Below are positions 52,322 to 61,451 of a stretch of DNA of 64,000 nt, piece by piece. Below the pieces are notes generated by a model that had not been told where the DNA came from, searched no databases, and worked only from the letters and a program-made list of their open reading frames with translations. The position numbers and the translations under genes were made by a program. The stretch's first letter is position 1, and each line of letters opens with the position of its first letter. The DNA comes from Acinetobacter courvalinii (GTDB lineage: Bacteria; Pseudomonadota; Gammaproteobacteria; Pseudomonadales; Moraxellaceae), in the NCBI RefSeq assembly GCF_014635545.1, contig NZ_BMDA01000002.1:310001-374000 (forward strand), read 5' to 3'.

Positions 52322-52332
52322 ATACGCTGGAT

Positions 52333-52379
52333 TTCTTTATCCAAGAAAACCAAAAACTCAAAAGTTCTTTATCCAAGAA
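52333..52379 (+). repeat. Duplicated 15-bp dyad TTCTTTATCCAAGAA
   Basis: Identical copies at 52333-52347 and 52365-52379, 32 bases centre to centre. Each is itself an inverted repeat TTCTT-N5-AAGAA. It lies between the anchored-protein stop and the protease GTG start. Confidence 0.7.
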
Positions 52380-52394
52380 CGATGGAGATCCACA

Positions 52395-53750
52395 GTGAAC
52401 AATAAAATTTTATTACTATTAAGCTTATCCGCTTTTCTAACTACCACCACCTCAGCTGCAACACTGAATGCAGTCCAACTCAAACAACGCCTGAGTTCTG
52501 CGGCATTAAATAAAGTACAGCAGGGTAAAATTAATATTGAAGCCCTGATCGATAATGATTCAAATGATTTATTGATCGAATATGATAACAGTGCAACCAG
52601 CACCACTTTGGGGCGAGAAAAACGTAGCCTGATTGCAGTGGGTAAAAATCAGTTCAAAAGTAAATACAGCAAAGCCGCAGGCTTTCAAACCTTACGTGAG
52701 TTTAATGGCCTGCCTTTGGGCTTGTACCGGATTCAAAACCGCGAAACCTTGGCACAAGTGTTAAATGATCCGAGCGTTAAAGGGGTGTATCCAAACCGTA
52801 AAAATGTAACCACCACCATGGAAAGCCTTCCCTTAATTAACCAACCGCAAGCGGTTACAAATGGCTTTAGCGGAGAGGGAACCAGTGTGGTGGTGATCGA
52901 CACGGGCGTGAATTATAAGCATGCTGATTTTGGCTGTACCGCGGTAAATACCCCGGCATCGAGTTGTCGGGTGGTATATGCCTTTGACAGCGCTCCGGAT
53001 GATAATAGTCTGGATGATGATGGGCATGGCAGTAATGTGTCAGGTATTATTGCCAAAGTTGCACCGCAAACCAAAATCATAGGGATCGATACCTTCCGTA
53101 AAATTCGTGTCAATGGTCAATGGGGCAGTACTGCCTATGACAGTGATATTCTGGCGGCCTTAAACTGGACCGTGAACAATGCCCAGACCTATAACATTAA
53201 AGCGGTTAACCTGAGTTTAGGGGTGCCAGGGGTGAAATATACCTCTGAATGTAGCAATAGCAGTTATAGCACTGCCTTTGCCAATGCACGTGCTGCAGGT
53301 GTTGTGCCTGTAGTCGCGTCCGGTAATGATGGCTTTGCTGATGGTATTTCCTCACCGGCCTGTGTTGCAGGCGCTGTACGGGTAGGCGCTGTTTATGACA
53401 GTAATATTGGGGGTGTTTCCTGGGGTAATCCGGTGAAGTGTTCAGATCCGACTACTGCAGCCGATCAGGTGACCTGCTTTAGTAATGGCGGTTCACTGGT
53501 GACCTTGCTGGCACCGGGTGCCATGATTACCGCAGGCGGTGAAACTCAAGGCGGCACTTCACAGGCGGCCCCGCATGTTGCAGGCGCGATTGCCTTATTA
53601 CGTGCCAATGATGTCAGCCCATCCGAGACGATAGACCAGACCGTGAACCGCTTGAAGGCAACAGGTAAGCCGATTCGCGATAAACGTACCGGTTTGATCT
53701 TCCCGCGTATTGATTTAGCTGCGGCCACCAGTGGACTCAATGCGAATTAA
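52395..53750 (+). CDS. Secreted S8 subtilisin-like serine protease
   Basis: 451 residues from GTG 52395 with GGAG 7 bases upstream. Signal peptide ends at TTSAA. A pro-region of about 150 residues precedes the catalytic domain. The triad is D169 (VVVIDTGVNYK), H211 (DDGHGSNVSG) and S389 (GGTSQAAPHVAG). Cysteine pairs at FGCTAVNTPASSC and ECS...PACV suggest disulfides in the secreted enzyme. It likely acts outside the cell or in the periplasm; targets unknown. Confidence 0.9.
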   Translation: MNNKILLLLSLSAFLTTTTSAATLNAVQLKQRLSSAALNKVQQGKINIEALIDNDSNDLLIEYDNSATSTTLGREKRSLIAVGKNQFKSKYSKAAGFQTLREFNGLPLGLYRIQNRETLAQVLNDPSVKGVYPNRKNVTTTMESLPLINQPQAVTNGFSGEGTSVVVIDTGVNYKHADFGCTAVNTPASSCRVVYAFDSAPDDNSLDDDGHGSNVSGIIAKVAPQTKIIGIDTFRKIRVNGQWGSTAYDSDILAALNWTVNNAQTYNIKAVNLSLGVPGVKYTSECSNSSYSTAFANARAAGVVPVVASGNDGFADGISSPACVAGAVRVGAVYDSNIGGVSWGNPVKCSDPTTAADQVTCFSNGGSLVTLLAPGAMITAGGETQGGTSQAAPHVAGAIALLRANDVSPSETIDQTVNRLKATGKPIRDKRTGLIFPRIDLAAATSGLNAN

Positions 53751-53798
53751 GCTGGGTTTAGAAGCTCAAGACTGATCCAGACAATAGTTTAAAAGCCA

Positions 53799-53840
53799 TA
53801 ACTCGTTGCAGCTAGAGATAGCCGCAACGAGTTTTTTTAT
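53799..53840 (+). terminator. Rho-independent terminator after the protease
   Basis: ACTCGTTGC ... GCAACGAGT stem with an inner GCTA/TAGC pairing, followed by TTTTTTT. Convergent with the next gene. Confidence 0.88.
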
Positions 53841-53844
53841 GGCC

Positions 53845-54255
53845 TCAATGGCATTGCGCCAGTGTGCTGGCACTAAAATTACTTTGCAGTTTCTTGAAAT
53901 TTGCCTGCACTGCCGGATCTTCAATATCAAATGCTGTGGAGGTGTTTGCAGAGGCACGGGTGGTATATTGTGTCGATGAATTCGCTGAAATTAATCCAGA
54001 GTGATTGAATGTCCAGTGCTCTATGGCTTGTCCGCCGTCAAAGTAGCCTGTGAATTCAATAATGCAATTTTTATCCTGTTTCATCAGTTTCGCAATATTG
54101 CCTTCTGTTGTTGGAGAAGCGCCAATATTTTTAATCTGCTCTAATACTTTGGGGGTGTCTGGGCTCTGGTTCTGCAAGGTTGAACAGGCGGTGAAACTCA
54201 TTCCACTCAGCACTGAGACTAGCATGATCTTGAAGGGGCGATGCAGCATGGGCAA
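53845..54255 (-). CDS. Lipoprotein, hypothetical
   Basis: 136 residues. Signal ends in lipobox FTAC. The mature part has NCIIEFTGYFDGGQAIEHWTF and a C-terminal Cys-His. The pattern Cys, acidic-Gly turn, Trp-x-F resembles the lipoprotein at 60850-61260, so the two may be distant paralogues. Ser/Thr-rich linker in the middle. Function unknown. Confidence 0.7.
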   Translation of the reverse strand: MPMLHRPFKIMLVSVLSGMSFTACSTLQNQSPDTPKVLEQIKNIGASPTTEGNIAKLMKQDKNCIIEFTGYFDGGQAIEHWTFNHSGLISANSSTQYTTRASANTSTAFDIEDPAVQANFKKLQSNFSASTLAQCH

Positions 54256-54488
54256 AATTCCGGTCCTGTGAATTAATCATTTCAGTGTGTGGTCTAGGGT
54301 CGTGAAGTTCAATGCATGTTTTGAGATAACACTGTAAATTTTAAGCTTATTTTTTGAATGAATTCAACAGCAGCATGATTTGGCAAATTCTGTCAAAAAT
54401 AACGCTATAAACGGCCTGTCTTGATAATGACCGTTTTAGAGCTTAATGCCATAGTGTTTTGGGCTTTAAGTACAGGGAACAAGAGGTC

Positions 54489-55991
54489 ATGAATACGAAG
54501 TCGAAAGCTGTAGCATTTCATCGGGTCATCGTCATTGGTGGCGGTTTTGCAGGATTAGGGGCTGCAATCAAACTGAAAGAAGCTGGCATCCATGATTTTA
54601 TTTTGCTTGAGAAAGCGGATGAGCTGGGTGGCGTATGGCGTGAAAATACCTATCCCGGTTGTGCCTGTGATGTGCCTTCTGCCTTGTATTCCTATTCTTT
54701 TGAACCGAATCCTGCGTGGAGTCGGGTGTTCGCTGGACAGGCTGAAATCAAACAATATTTGCAAAATACCGCACTGAAATATCAGGTCATGCCGCATGTT
54801 CACTTCAATCATGAAGCCTTAGCCGCAACGTGGTCAGATGCTAAACAGTGCTGGATCATTAACACTAATCAAGGTGAGTTTCATGCGCAGTTTGTGATTA
54901 TGGCGTGTGGCCCGATGCATGAACCTGTGATACCGGATGTCAAAGGATTAAAACACTTTAAAGGGGAAATTTTTCATTCATCGCGTTGGCGACATGATCT
55001 GGATTTAACTGGGAAACGCGTAGCCGTTGTTGGCACGGGTGCATCAGCGATCCAGTTTATTCCCCAGATTCAACCTTTGGTAAAGCAACTGACTGTATTT
55101 CAGCGCACACCGCACTGGGTTTTACCGAAGTCGGATATGCCTTTACCTGCTCCGCTCCAGACAGTTTTTAAATATCTCCCTGTTACCCAATCGCTGATGC
55201 GTGGTTCGGTATATGGTATTTTTGAGAGCTTAAATGGTAGCTTACAGAGTAATACAGCGATGCGACAGATACAACGTATTGCTGAATTTCATATTAAACA
55301 AGGGATTAAAGATCCTGAATTACGCTGTAAAGTCACGCCGAATTATGTGATTGGTTGCAAGCGGATTCTCCAGTCTAATGAATGGTATCCTGCTTTGGCA
55401 CAGCCGAATGTTGAAGTGGTAGCTACTGCTCTCAGTGAAGTTAAAGACAATCAATTATTTACCAGCGATGGTCGCTGCGTCGAAGCGGATGTGATTATTC
55501 TCGGGACGGGGTTTGAAGTGGCTGAACCGCCGATTGCCCAAAGGGTGTTTAACCGTTATGGTCAAAGCATGTCAGAAGTTTGGAAGGGTAGTCCGGAAGG
55601 TTATATGGGAACCATGGTGGCGGATTGTCCAAATGGTTTCTTGATGTTTGGTCCCAATATTGCGGTGAGTTCTTCGGCATTTATTATCATTGAAGCGCAG
55701 CTGGCCTATATTATCGATGCACTCAAACAGGCAATTCAGCAAAATATCCAAACCATTGAAGTTGATCCTGTGCGCATGGCCCGGTTTAATCAGCGTGTAC
55801 AAGCAGCCTTAAAAACCACGGTCTGGAATAAAGGCGGCTGTCAGAGTTATTTCATTGATCGTAATGGACGCAATAGTACCGTATGGCCGTGGACGACGTT
55901 TAAGATGCGCCAGCAACTCAGTCATTTTAATTTAAATGAGTATCTGATTGATCGTCAGGTCGAACCACAAACTGACCCCGTTTCTGTCTGA
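54489..55991 (+). CDS. Baeyer-Villiger-type flavin monooxygenase
   Basis: 500 residues from ATG 54489. FAD-binding GGGFAGLGAA at 17-26, LGGVWRENTYPGCACD, the BVMO fingerprint FKGEIFHSSRW at about 157-167, then the NADPH-binding VAVVGTGASAIQ. Such enzymes use NADPH and O2 to turn ketones into esters or lactones, or to hydroxylate. Substrate is open; Acinetobacter cyclohexanone monooxygenase is a distant relative only. Single gene followed by a terminator. Confidence 0.88.
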   Translation: MNTKSKAVAFHRVIVIGGGFAGLGAAIKLKEAGIHDFILLEKADELGGVWRENTYPGCACDVPSALYSYSFEPNPAWSRVFAGQAEIKQYLQNTALKYQVMPHVHFNHEALAATWSDAKQCWIINTNQGEFHAQFVIMACGPMHEPVIPDVKGLKHFKGEIFHSSRWRHDLDLTGKRVAVVGTGASAIQFIPQIQPLVKQLTVFQRTPHWVLPKSDMPLPAPLQTVFKYLPVTQSLMRGSVYGIFESLNGSLQSNTAMRQIQRIAEFHIKQGIKDPELRCKVTPNYVIGCKRILQSNEWYPALAQPNVEVVATALSEVKDNQLFTSDGRCVEADVIILGTGFEVAEPPIAQRVFNRYGQSMSEVWKGSPEGYMGTMVADCPNGFLMFGPNIAVSSSAFIIIEAQLAYIIDALKQAIQQNIQTIEVDPVRMARFNQRVQAALKTTVWNKGGCQSYFIDRNGRNSTVWPWTTFKMRQQLSHFNLNEYLIDRQVEPQTDPVSV

Positions 55992-55998
55992 TCAAGTC

Positions 55999-56031
55999 AA
56001 AAAAACCTCTAGTGTAAGCTAGAGGTTTTTT
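55999..56031. terminator. Bidirectional terminator
   Basis: AAAAAACCTCTA-GTGTAAGC-TAGAGGTTTTTT between convergent genes. Confidence 0.92.
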
Positions 56032-56033
56032 GA

Positions 56034-56456
56034 TTAATTCGATGAGGGCTGACTGAGTCCGGCACGCTCAATCGGCACATTGCCTTCGTTGGTTCCGACC
56101 ACCGCATCTTTGGTGTCCTGCCATTTTTTAGCGGTATATTGTTTGGCTTTCTGGGTTTGTTCTTGCACGATCTCGGATTGTTCAGCGCTATATTGTTTGG
56201 TGCTTTGCCATTTTTCACTCATTTTTTGAGAGGTGTTTTCAGATGCACCTTGAATCGAGTTGCCCAAATTCTGCATGCCTTTGCCTGTTTTATACAGCAA
56301 TACACGACCGATGCTTGGGTTGTCGCCATATGGCATCACTTTTTCAGCTTCGGCATTTGATACTGTTGCGGTGTGATTTGTGGTATCCGCTGCCCAGAGA
56401 GAAGACGAGGCCGCAAGTGCAGTGGTTAAACATATGAGTTGTACTTTATTCATCAT
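56034..56456 (-). CDS. Secreted LEA-like helical protein
   Basis: 140 residues. Signal peptide ends SLWA. The central region GKGMQNLGNSIQGASENTSQKMSEKW and STKQYSAEQSEIVQEQTQKAKQ is charged and helical with roughly 11-residue periodicity, reminiscent of LEA group 3. It ends with DAVVGTNEG and a polar tail. Similar style to the protein at 50778-51392. Function inferred as protective or membrane-associated. Confidence 0.7.
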   Translation of the reverse strand: MMNKVQLICLTTALAASSSLWAADTTNHTATVSNAEAEKVMPYGDNPSIGRVLLYKTGKGMQNLGNSIQGASENTSQKMSEKWQSTKQYSAEQSEIVQEQTQKAKQYTAKKWQDTKDAVVGTNEGNVPIERAGLSQPSSN

Positions 56457-56601
56457 CTTTTCTGTCCTTTCAGCGATCGTGTCGCAATCGAGATTTTATA
56501 TCTTATCGTTGAGTTGAAGAAAAGAGTGAGGATGATATGAAATTGATACGCTACGTAACCTTTATCAAAAACTTATGCAGAAAAAGAAGAGAAATAAGCA
56601 A

Positions 56602-57036
56602 CTAAAAATACCGAGCACAATAAAATAGTCTTGTTTGCGTAAACTTGCCAAACGTATAACAGACAGATAGATTGAGCTGAAAAAAAACCAGTGCAAAAAC
56701 AAGGATACAAGCTAAGGGGAGATTAAATAGCCATTGGGTATTACTGAATAGAATAAAAATAATGCTACTCGAAATCCAGTAGAGCAGGGCATATAAAAAT
56801 TTCTTGAGTGCTAATTGGCTGACAGATTGATCTAAACGCGGTAATACGACGGCCAAAATAATCAGTGCAATCATTCCGCCTAAAAAAGAAATGATCATAA
56901 AAAACAGTCCACTCATATCGGGTTTAGTTCGAATGAATGGAAAGCGTGTATAGCTTGCCCAACCGATCAAGAGTAAAGCGGCATGTATAGCTGCAATAAT
57001 GATATCGATACGATAATAATTTTTAGATTGAGACAT
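56602..57036 (-). CDS. Small membrane protein, hypothetical
   Basis: 144 residues with four hydrophobic segments at about 11-26, 42-63, 83-98 and 104-124. No conserved motif recognised. AT-rich. It lies downstream of a terminator on the same strand, so it has its own promoter. Confidence 0.65.
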   Translation of the reverse strand: MSQSKNYYRIDIIIAAIHAALLLIGWASYTRFPFIRTKPDMSGLFFMIISFLGGMIALIILAVVLPRLDQSVSQLALKKFLYALLYWISSSIIFILFSNTQWLFNLPLACILVFALVFFQLNLSVCYTFGKFTQTRLFYCARYF

Positions 57037-57056
57037 TTATATAAATTTAATGCACA

Positions 57057-57087
57057 TAAAAAACCTGCTATTACTAACAGGTTTTTT
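57057..57087 (-). terminator. Terminator-like hairpin
   Basis: AAAAAACCTG ... CAGGTTTTTT with a 10-base loop, downstream of the 57194-57604 gene. Confidence 0.75.
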
Positions 57088-57193
57088 GGAAGGCTTCAAA
57101 TATCAGTTTACCTTTATGCACTGAAATTCGTCATCACGATGGTATCTTTAATGAATGTGATAATTGTGGATACATCAGGTTGCGCAAATTGAT

Positions 57194-57604
57194 TTATTGG
57201 ATCCTTACAACCTTTTCTACACGATCCGATGAGTCATAGATCACTTGAATAATTACCTTAGCGCCTCTAGTCGCTGATTCAGGTATTGATATCGTTTCTA
57301 TTAATGAATCAAACGGTAATGTACTTGCGACTAAACCATTGTATAACGCTTGTCCCAATCGTTTGGATGTATTGCCTTGCTTATAAAATATAAAAGTATC
57401 GATCCGTTGATCGCCGATTAATTTACTTGAGCTTGGCGTAATCACTTTGCTAATAAATTCACTGCGAGCCATTCCAATAGCAATAGGATTTTGTATATTT
57501 TGATGATTTTCTATCTCGGGCTGGGCTTTGGAACTAGGGTTAGAATTACAACCAGTTTGCCCCATAGTGAGTATAAGAAGAAATGATAGAACGTATTTAT
57601 TCAT
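57194..57604 (-). CDS. Lipoprotein, hypothetical (BamE/SmpA-like pattern)
   Basis: 136 residues with lipobox GQTGC, Cys19. NPIAIGMARSEFISKVITPSS resembles the GMxxxEV start of BamE/OmlA-like folds. It ends VIYDSSDRVEKVVRIQ. ATG 57604 is chosen because the frame upstream would precede the signal peptide. Function unknown. Confidence 0.7.
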   Translation of the reverse strand: MNKYVLSFLLILTMGQTGCNSNPSSKAQPEIENHQNIQNPIAIGMARSEFISKVITPSSSKLIGDQRIDTFIFYKQGNTSKRLGQALYNGLVASTLPFDSLIETISIPESATRGAKVIIQVIYDSSDRVEKVVRIQ

Positions 57605-57635
57605 ATGCTTATAGATCTTTTTAAAAGAAAATAAA

Positions 57636-57666
57636 TAAAAACCCGCTTCTAAAAGCGGGTTTTTAT
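57636..57666 (-). terminator. Rho-independent terminator after glyS
   Basis: AAAAACCCGCT-TCTAAA-AGCGGGTTTTT, 12 bases past the glyS stop. Confidence 0.92.
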
Positions 57667-57677
57667 AAAAAAGTAAA

Positions 57678-59747
57678 TTAACCCTGCAATACACTTACAT
57701 CTGCAATCGCCGTGAATAAATCACGCAACTGAGCCAGTAAACGTAAACGGTTGGCTTTTAATTCTGCATCATCTGCCATCACCATTACACCTTCAAAGAA
57801 GGCATCGATTGGTGCACGAAGCGCAGCAAGCTTAGACAAGGCTTCTGTGTAGTTACGTGCAGCAAGCAATGGCTGAACTACAGGTGTTAATGCCTGAAGC
57901 TCTGCATAAAGTGCTTTTTCAGCCGCTTCAACCAGATTCGCTTCAACCACAGCACCTTCAGGCGCTGCTTCTTTAGCAAGAATATTGGCAACACGTTTAT
58001 TTGCCGCAGCCAATGCAGCTGCTTCTGGCAAGGTGCGGAAATGATTGACCGCAGTCACACGCTTGTCAAAATCAAGAGGAGATTTTGGTGCAAGTGCTTG
58101 AACCGCCTGAATCACATCAACCGCAACGCCTTGATCTTCGTATTTAGCACGGTAACGTCCTTCAAGGAAAGCAACTGCATCGGTACGTGTCTTGTCATGA
58201 TCTTTGATGATGTCGCCATAACCTTGCAAGGCAAAGTTCACCAATTCTTCAATCGTAATGTCTAATTCATTTTCAATGATTAAACGCAAGATACCGATTG
58301 CAGAACGACGTAATGCAAATGGGTCTTTCGAACCTGTTGGTGCCTGACCAATCCCGAAAATACCGACCAATGTATCTAAACGGTCCGCAAGGGCAATGGT
58401 TGTACCCGTCTTGGTTTGCGGTAATACATCGCCTGCAAACTTAGGTAAATATTGCTCACCTAAAGCTTCAGCAACTTCATGATTCTCACCTTCAAGACGC
58501 GCATAGTACGTGCCTGCAATCCCTTGAAGTTCTGGGAATTCACCCACGAGCTCAGAGGTTAAGTCGCATTTAGCCAATAACGCTGCTTTTTCTGCATCGA
58601 CTGCATTTGCACCGGTAATTGGCGACAATGCCACCGCCAGTTTGGCAATACGTTCAGATTTATTCCAAAGCGTACCCAACTGTGCCTGAAAGACCATGTT
58701 GGCTAATTTTTCTTTACGAGACGCAAGCGGTTGCTTCTGGTCTTGTAAGAAGAAGAACTCCGCATCGGACAAACGAGGGCGAACCACTTTTTCATTCCCT
58801 TCAATAATTTGAGCCGGATCTTTAGACTCAATATTTGAAACGGTAATGAAGTAAGGCTGTAATTTACCTTCGGCATTGATTAAGCAGAAATATTTCTGGT
58901 TATCCTGCATGGTCGTGATCAACGCTTCTTGCGGAACCGCCAAATAGCGTTCTTCAAAAGTCGCACGTAAAGCAACCGGCCATTCAACCAGACTGGTCAC
59001 TTCATCAAGTAAGTCTGCTGGCACAATTGCAGTGGCATTGACTTCATCTGCCAAGGTTTTCACTTGTGCTTGAATCGTGGTTTGACGCTTTTCAAAATCA
59101 GCAACCACATAGGCTTGTTCTAACGTTGCCAAGTAGTCATGCGCATGTGCCAAAGTCACAGCTTCAGGTGCATGGAAGCGATGACCATAGGTCACATTAC
59201 CTGTTTTATGATCTTGAATGGTTGCATCAATCACTTGAGCATCTTTCAGCAATACCACCCATTTGACTGGACGAACGAATTCAGTACGGCTTGCAGCAGA
59301 ACGCATACGTTTTGCAATTGGCAAGTTGTCCAGTGCAGTCTGTAAAATTTGCGGCAGTAAAACGTCTAGGCTTTGACCTTTGACATCTTTCAGGAAGCAC
59401 ACTTTTTCAACTTTACCTGCCTGGAAAGTCGAAAGCTGGTCAACGGTAATGCCTTGACCACGCATAAAGCCTTCAAGTGCTTTGGTCGGTTTGCCTTCAG
59501 CATCATAAGCCGCTTGTACAGCAGGGCCGTCAAAACGTTTTTGTGTATCTGCCTGAGCTGCATCGATATCAACAATTTTTAATGCTAAACGACGTGGCGC
59601 AGCATACGCTTCGATAGCAGCGAAGTTTAAGCCCGCATCTTTTAAGCCTTTTTCAGTTTCTGCTTTGAGTGCATCACGTAAGGTTTTTAAGCTTTTTGGT
59701 GGAAGTTCTTCACAGCCAAGTTCGAATAAAACTGTATGCTTGGTCAT
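57678..59747 (-). CDS. glyS: Glycine-tRNA ligase beta subunit
   Basis: Beta subunit of tetrameric alpha2beta2 glycyl-tRNA synthetase; 689 residues, the normal length. Landmarks are [35 protein letters not shown]-type segment [29 protein letters not shown] and a C-terminal anticodon-binding helical domain. Its start overlaps the glyQ stop by one base (TAATG), with AGGAG upstream. Confidence 0.97.
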   Translation of the reverse strand: MTKHTVLFELGCEELPPKSLKTLRDALKAETEKGLKDAGLNFAAIEAYAAPRRLALKIVDIDAAQADTQKRFDGPAVQAAYDAEGKPTKALEGFMRGQGITVDQLSTFQAGKVEKVCFLKDVKGQSLDVLLPQILQTALDNLPIAKRMRSAASRTEFVRPVKWVVLLKDAQVIDATIQDHKTGNVTYGHRFHAPEAVTLAHAHDYLATLEQAYVVADFEKRQTTIQAQVKTLADEVNATAIVPADLLDEVTSLVEWPVALRATFEERYLAVPQEALITTMQDNQKYFCLINAEGKLQPYFITVSNIESKDPAQIIEGNEKVVRPRLSDAEFFFLQDQKQPLASRKEKLANMVFQAQLGTLWNKSERIAKLAVALSPITGANAVDAEKAALLAKCDLTSELVGEFPELQGIAGTYYARLEGENHEVAEALGEQYLPKFAGDVLPQTKTGTTIALADRLDTLVGIFGIGQAPTGSKDPFALRRSAIGILRLIIENELDITIEELVNFALQGYGDIIKDHDKTRTDAVAFLEGRYRAKYEDQGVAVDVIQAVQALAPKSPLDFDKRVTAVNHFRTLPEAAALAAANKRVANILAKEAAPEGAVVEANLVEAAEKALYAELQALTPVVQPLLAARNYTEALSKLAALRAPIDAFFEGVMVMADDAELKANRLRLLAQLRDLFTAIADVSVLQG

Positions 59748-60736
59748 TATTTATTCTCCTTCGCTTTTTCAGCTTGGGCTGCTTCTGCTTCAACTTGTGC
59801 CTTGAGCTGAGCCAATACTTCATCACGCAAATGCGGTTCTGCCATCGGGAAACCAAGTTTGGCACGGGCAGCCACATAACTTTGTGCAATTGAGCGTGCC
59901 AAAGTACGCACACGTAAAATATAACGCTGACGTTCAGTCACGGAAATCGCACCACGCGCATCGAGCAAGTTAAAGCAATGCGATGCTTTGATCACCTGTT
60001 CGTAGGCAGGAAGTGGCAATTCAGCTTCGATTAAACGAGAGGCTTCAGCTTCATAGAAGTCGAACAGTTCAAACATTTTATCGACAGGTGCGTATTCGAA
60101 GTTATAGGTGGATTGCTCAACTTCGTTTTGATGGAATACATCACCATAAGTTACGGTACCGAATTGACCTTTAGTCCAGACCAGATCGTAAACTGAGTCT
60201 ACACCTTGCAGGTACATTGCCAGACGTTCTAAGCCGTAAGTGATCTCACCTGTTACTGGGTAACATTCAATACCACCGACTTGCTGGAAGTAAGTGAACT
60301 GAGTCACTTCCATACCATTTAACCAGACTTCCCAACCCAAGCCCCAAGCGCCAAGTGTTGGAGATTCCCAGTTGTCTTCCACGAAACGGATATCGTGTGT
60401 CAGTGTATCGATGCCGATTGCTTTTAATGAATCGAGATAAAGCTGCTGGATATTGTCCGGGTTTGGTTTAAGCACCACCTGGAACTGATAGTAGTGTTGT
60501 AAACGGTTCGGGTTTTCACCATAACGACCGTCTTTCGGACGACGTGAAGGTTGAACATAAGCCGCGTTCCAGGTTTCTGGCCCCAACGCACGTAAGAAGG
60601 TTGCAGTGTGGAATGTCCCTGCGCCCATTTCCATATCATATGGTTGTAATACGACGCAGCCTTGCTCCGCCCAATAGTTTTGTAGGGCAAGAATCAAGCC
60701 CTGAAAGGTATCAATATGCGATATAGCACGACTCAT
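59747..60736 (-). CDS. glyQ: Glycine-tRNA ligase alpha subunit
   Basis: Catalytic alpha subunit that forms glycyl-adenylate; 329 residues. It has [56 protein letters not shown] and [13 protein letters not shown], all canonical. ATG 60736 is chosen; a start eight codons upstream adds nonconserved residues. It precedes and is coupled to glyS. Confidence 0.97.
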   Translation of the reverse strand: MSRAISHIDTFQGLILALQNYWAEQGCVVLQPYDMEMGAGTFHTATFLRALGPETWNAAYVQPSRRPKDGRYGENPNRLQHYYQFQVVLKPNPDNIQQLYLDSLKAIGIDTLTHDIRFVEDNWESPTLGAWGLGWEVWLNGMEVTQFTYFQQVGGIECYPVTGEITYGLERLAMYLQGVDSVYDLVWTKGQFGTVTYGDVFHQNEVEQSTYNFEYAPVDKMFELFDFYEAEASRLIEAELPLPAYEQVIKASHCFNLLDARGAISVTERQRYILRVRTLARSIAQSYVAARAKLGFPMAEPHLRDEVLAQLKAQVEAEAAQAEKAKENK

Positions 60737-60849
60737 GGTGCATCCACTGGAATCAAACAAAAATTGTGCTTAAGTATAAGGATTTTGGTGGTGGGTGGCA
60801 AAGGCTTCGAGCGCTTCACTCACAAGTTCTGATCAGAAATAAAAAAAAG

Positions 60850-61260
60850 TTATTTTATTCCGCATTCATTTCTACTTTTGGCAGAGAGCAAACCTTTCAT
60901 ATAGGTAATTTCTTGGTTAATTTTCATTTGTTGAATGTATTTTTCTATCTGTTGATCAGCAGTTGAACTTCGAGAGGAGGTTTGGGGTGGATTTCTCGGT
61001 GTATTATCATCGACTAAAAATGCCTTACCCTGCATGAACCCCCAGTTTTTATTGATTTCAGTTCCATCTTCAAGAACTGCTGATGTCTGTAAAAAACATG
61101 TTCTGTCATATTTAATTAAAGTAAATGCTTTTATAAAATATGGGCTTTGAGTGGATTGAAAAGTCTTTACTTCGATGAATTCGGGCTCATTTTTAGAGCT
61201 ACAGGCGGCTAGTAGGAAGGTTAAAAATAAGCTCGGCAATAAAGATAAAAAATTGTACAT
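60850..61260 (-). CDS. Lipoprotein, hypothetical
   Basis: 136 residues. Signal peptide SLLPSLFLTFLLAAC with lipobox LAAC, Cys19. The mature part has RTCFLQTSAVLEDGTEINKNWGFMQG and ends with ECGIK. Similar cysteine/Trp layout to the lipoprotein at 53845-54255. No clear Shine-Dalgarno; start is approximate. Function unknown. Confidence 0.65.
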   Translation of the reverse strand: MYNFLSLLPSLFLTFLLAACSSKNEPEFIEVKTFQSTQSPYFIKAFTLIKYDRTCFLQTSAVLEDGTEINKNWGFMQGKAFLVDDNTPRNPPQTSSRSSTADQQIEKYIQQMKINQEITYMKGLLSAKSRNECGIK

Positions 61261-61336
61261 AAGATGGAAGAGATAAAGTTTTCTACATTTTATTATAGAT
61301 AGATTATATTCCCTTGAAATCAACAATCTGTACTGA

Positions 61337-61368
61337 AGAGGAAAATCCTCACGTCACCCCATGACGTG
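61337..61368. promoter_or_regulatory. Paired dyads before the radical-SAM gene
   Basis: GAGGA-AAA-TCCTC (61337-61349) abuts CACGTCA-CCCCA-TGACGTG (61350-61368), about 85 bases before the gene start. Neither has a T-run. Candidate operator for the DNA-repair pair. Confidence 0.45.
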
Positions 61369-61451
61369 TAGCATCTCTCATGCTCTTAATTTCACACCGT
61401 GGACATGTTAATTTTTAAACGATCTTCTCTGTTTTCTTCAGGTCGTTTGAA

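Noticed and set aside
56983-57192. Small plus-strand frame next to the membrane protein gene
   Set aside because: It crosses a terminator hairpin and overlaps the opposite-strand start; no supporting signal.
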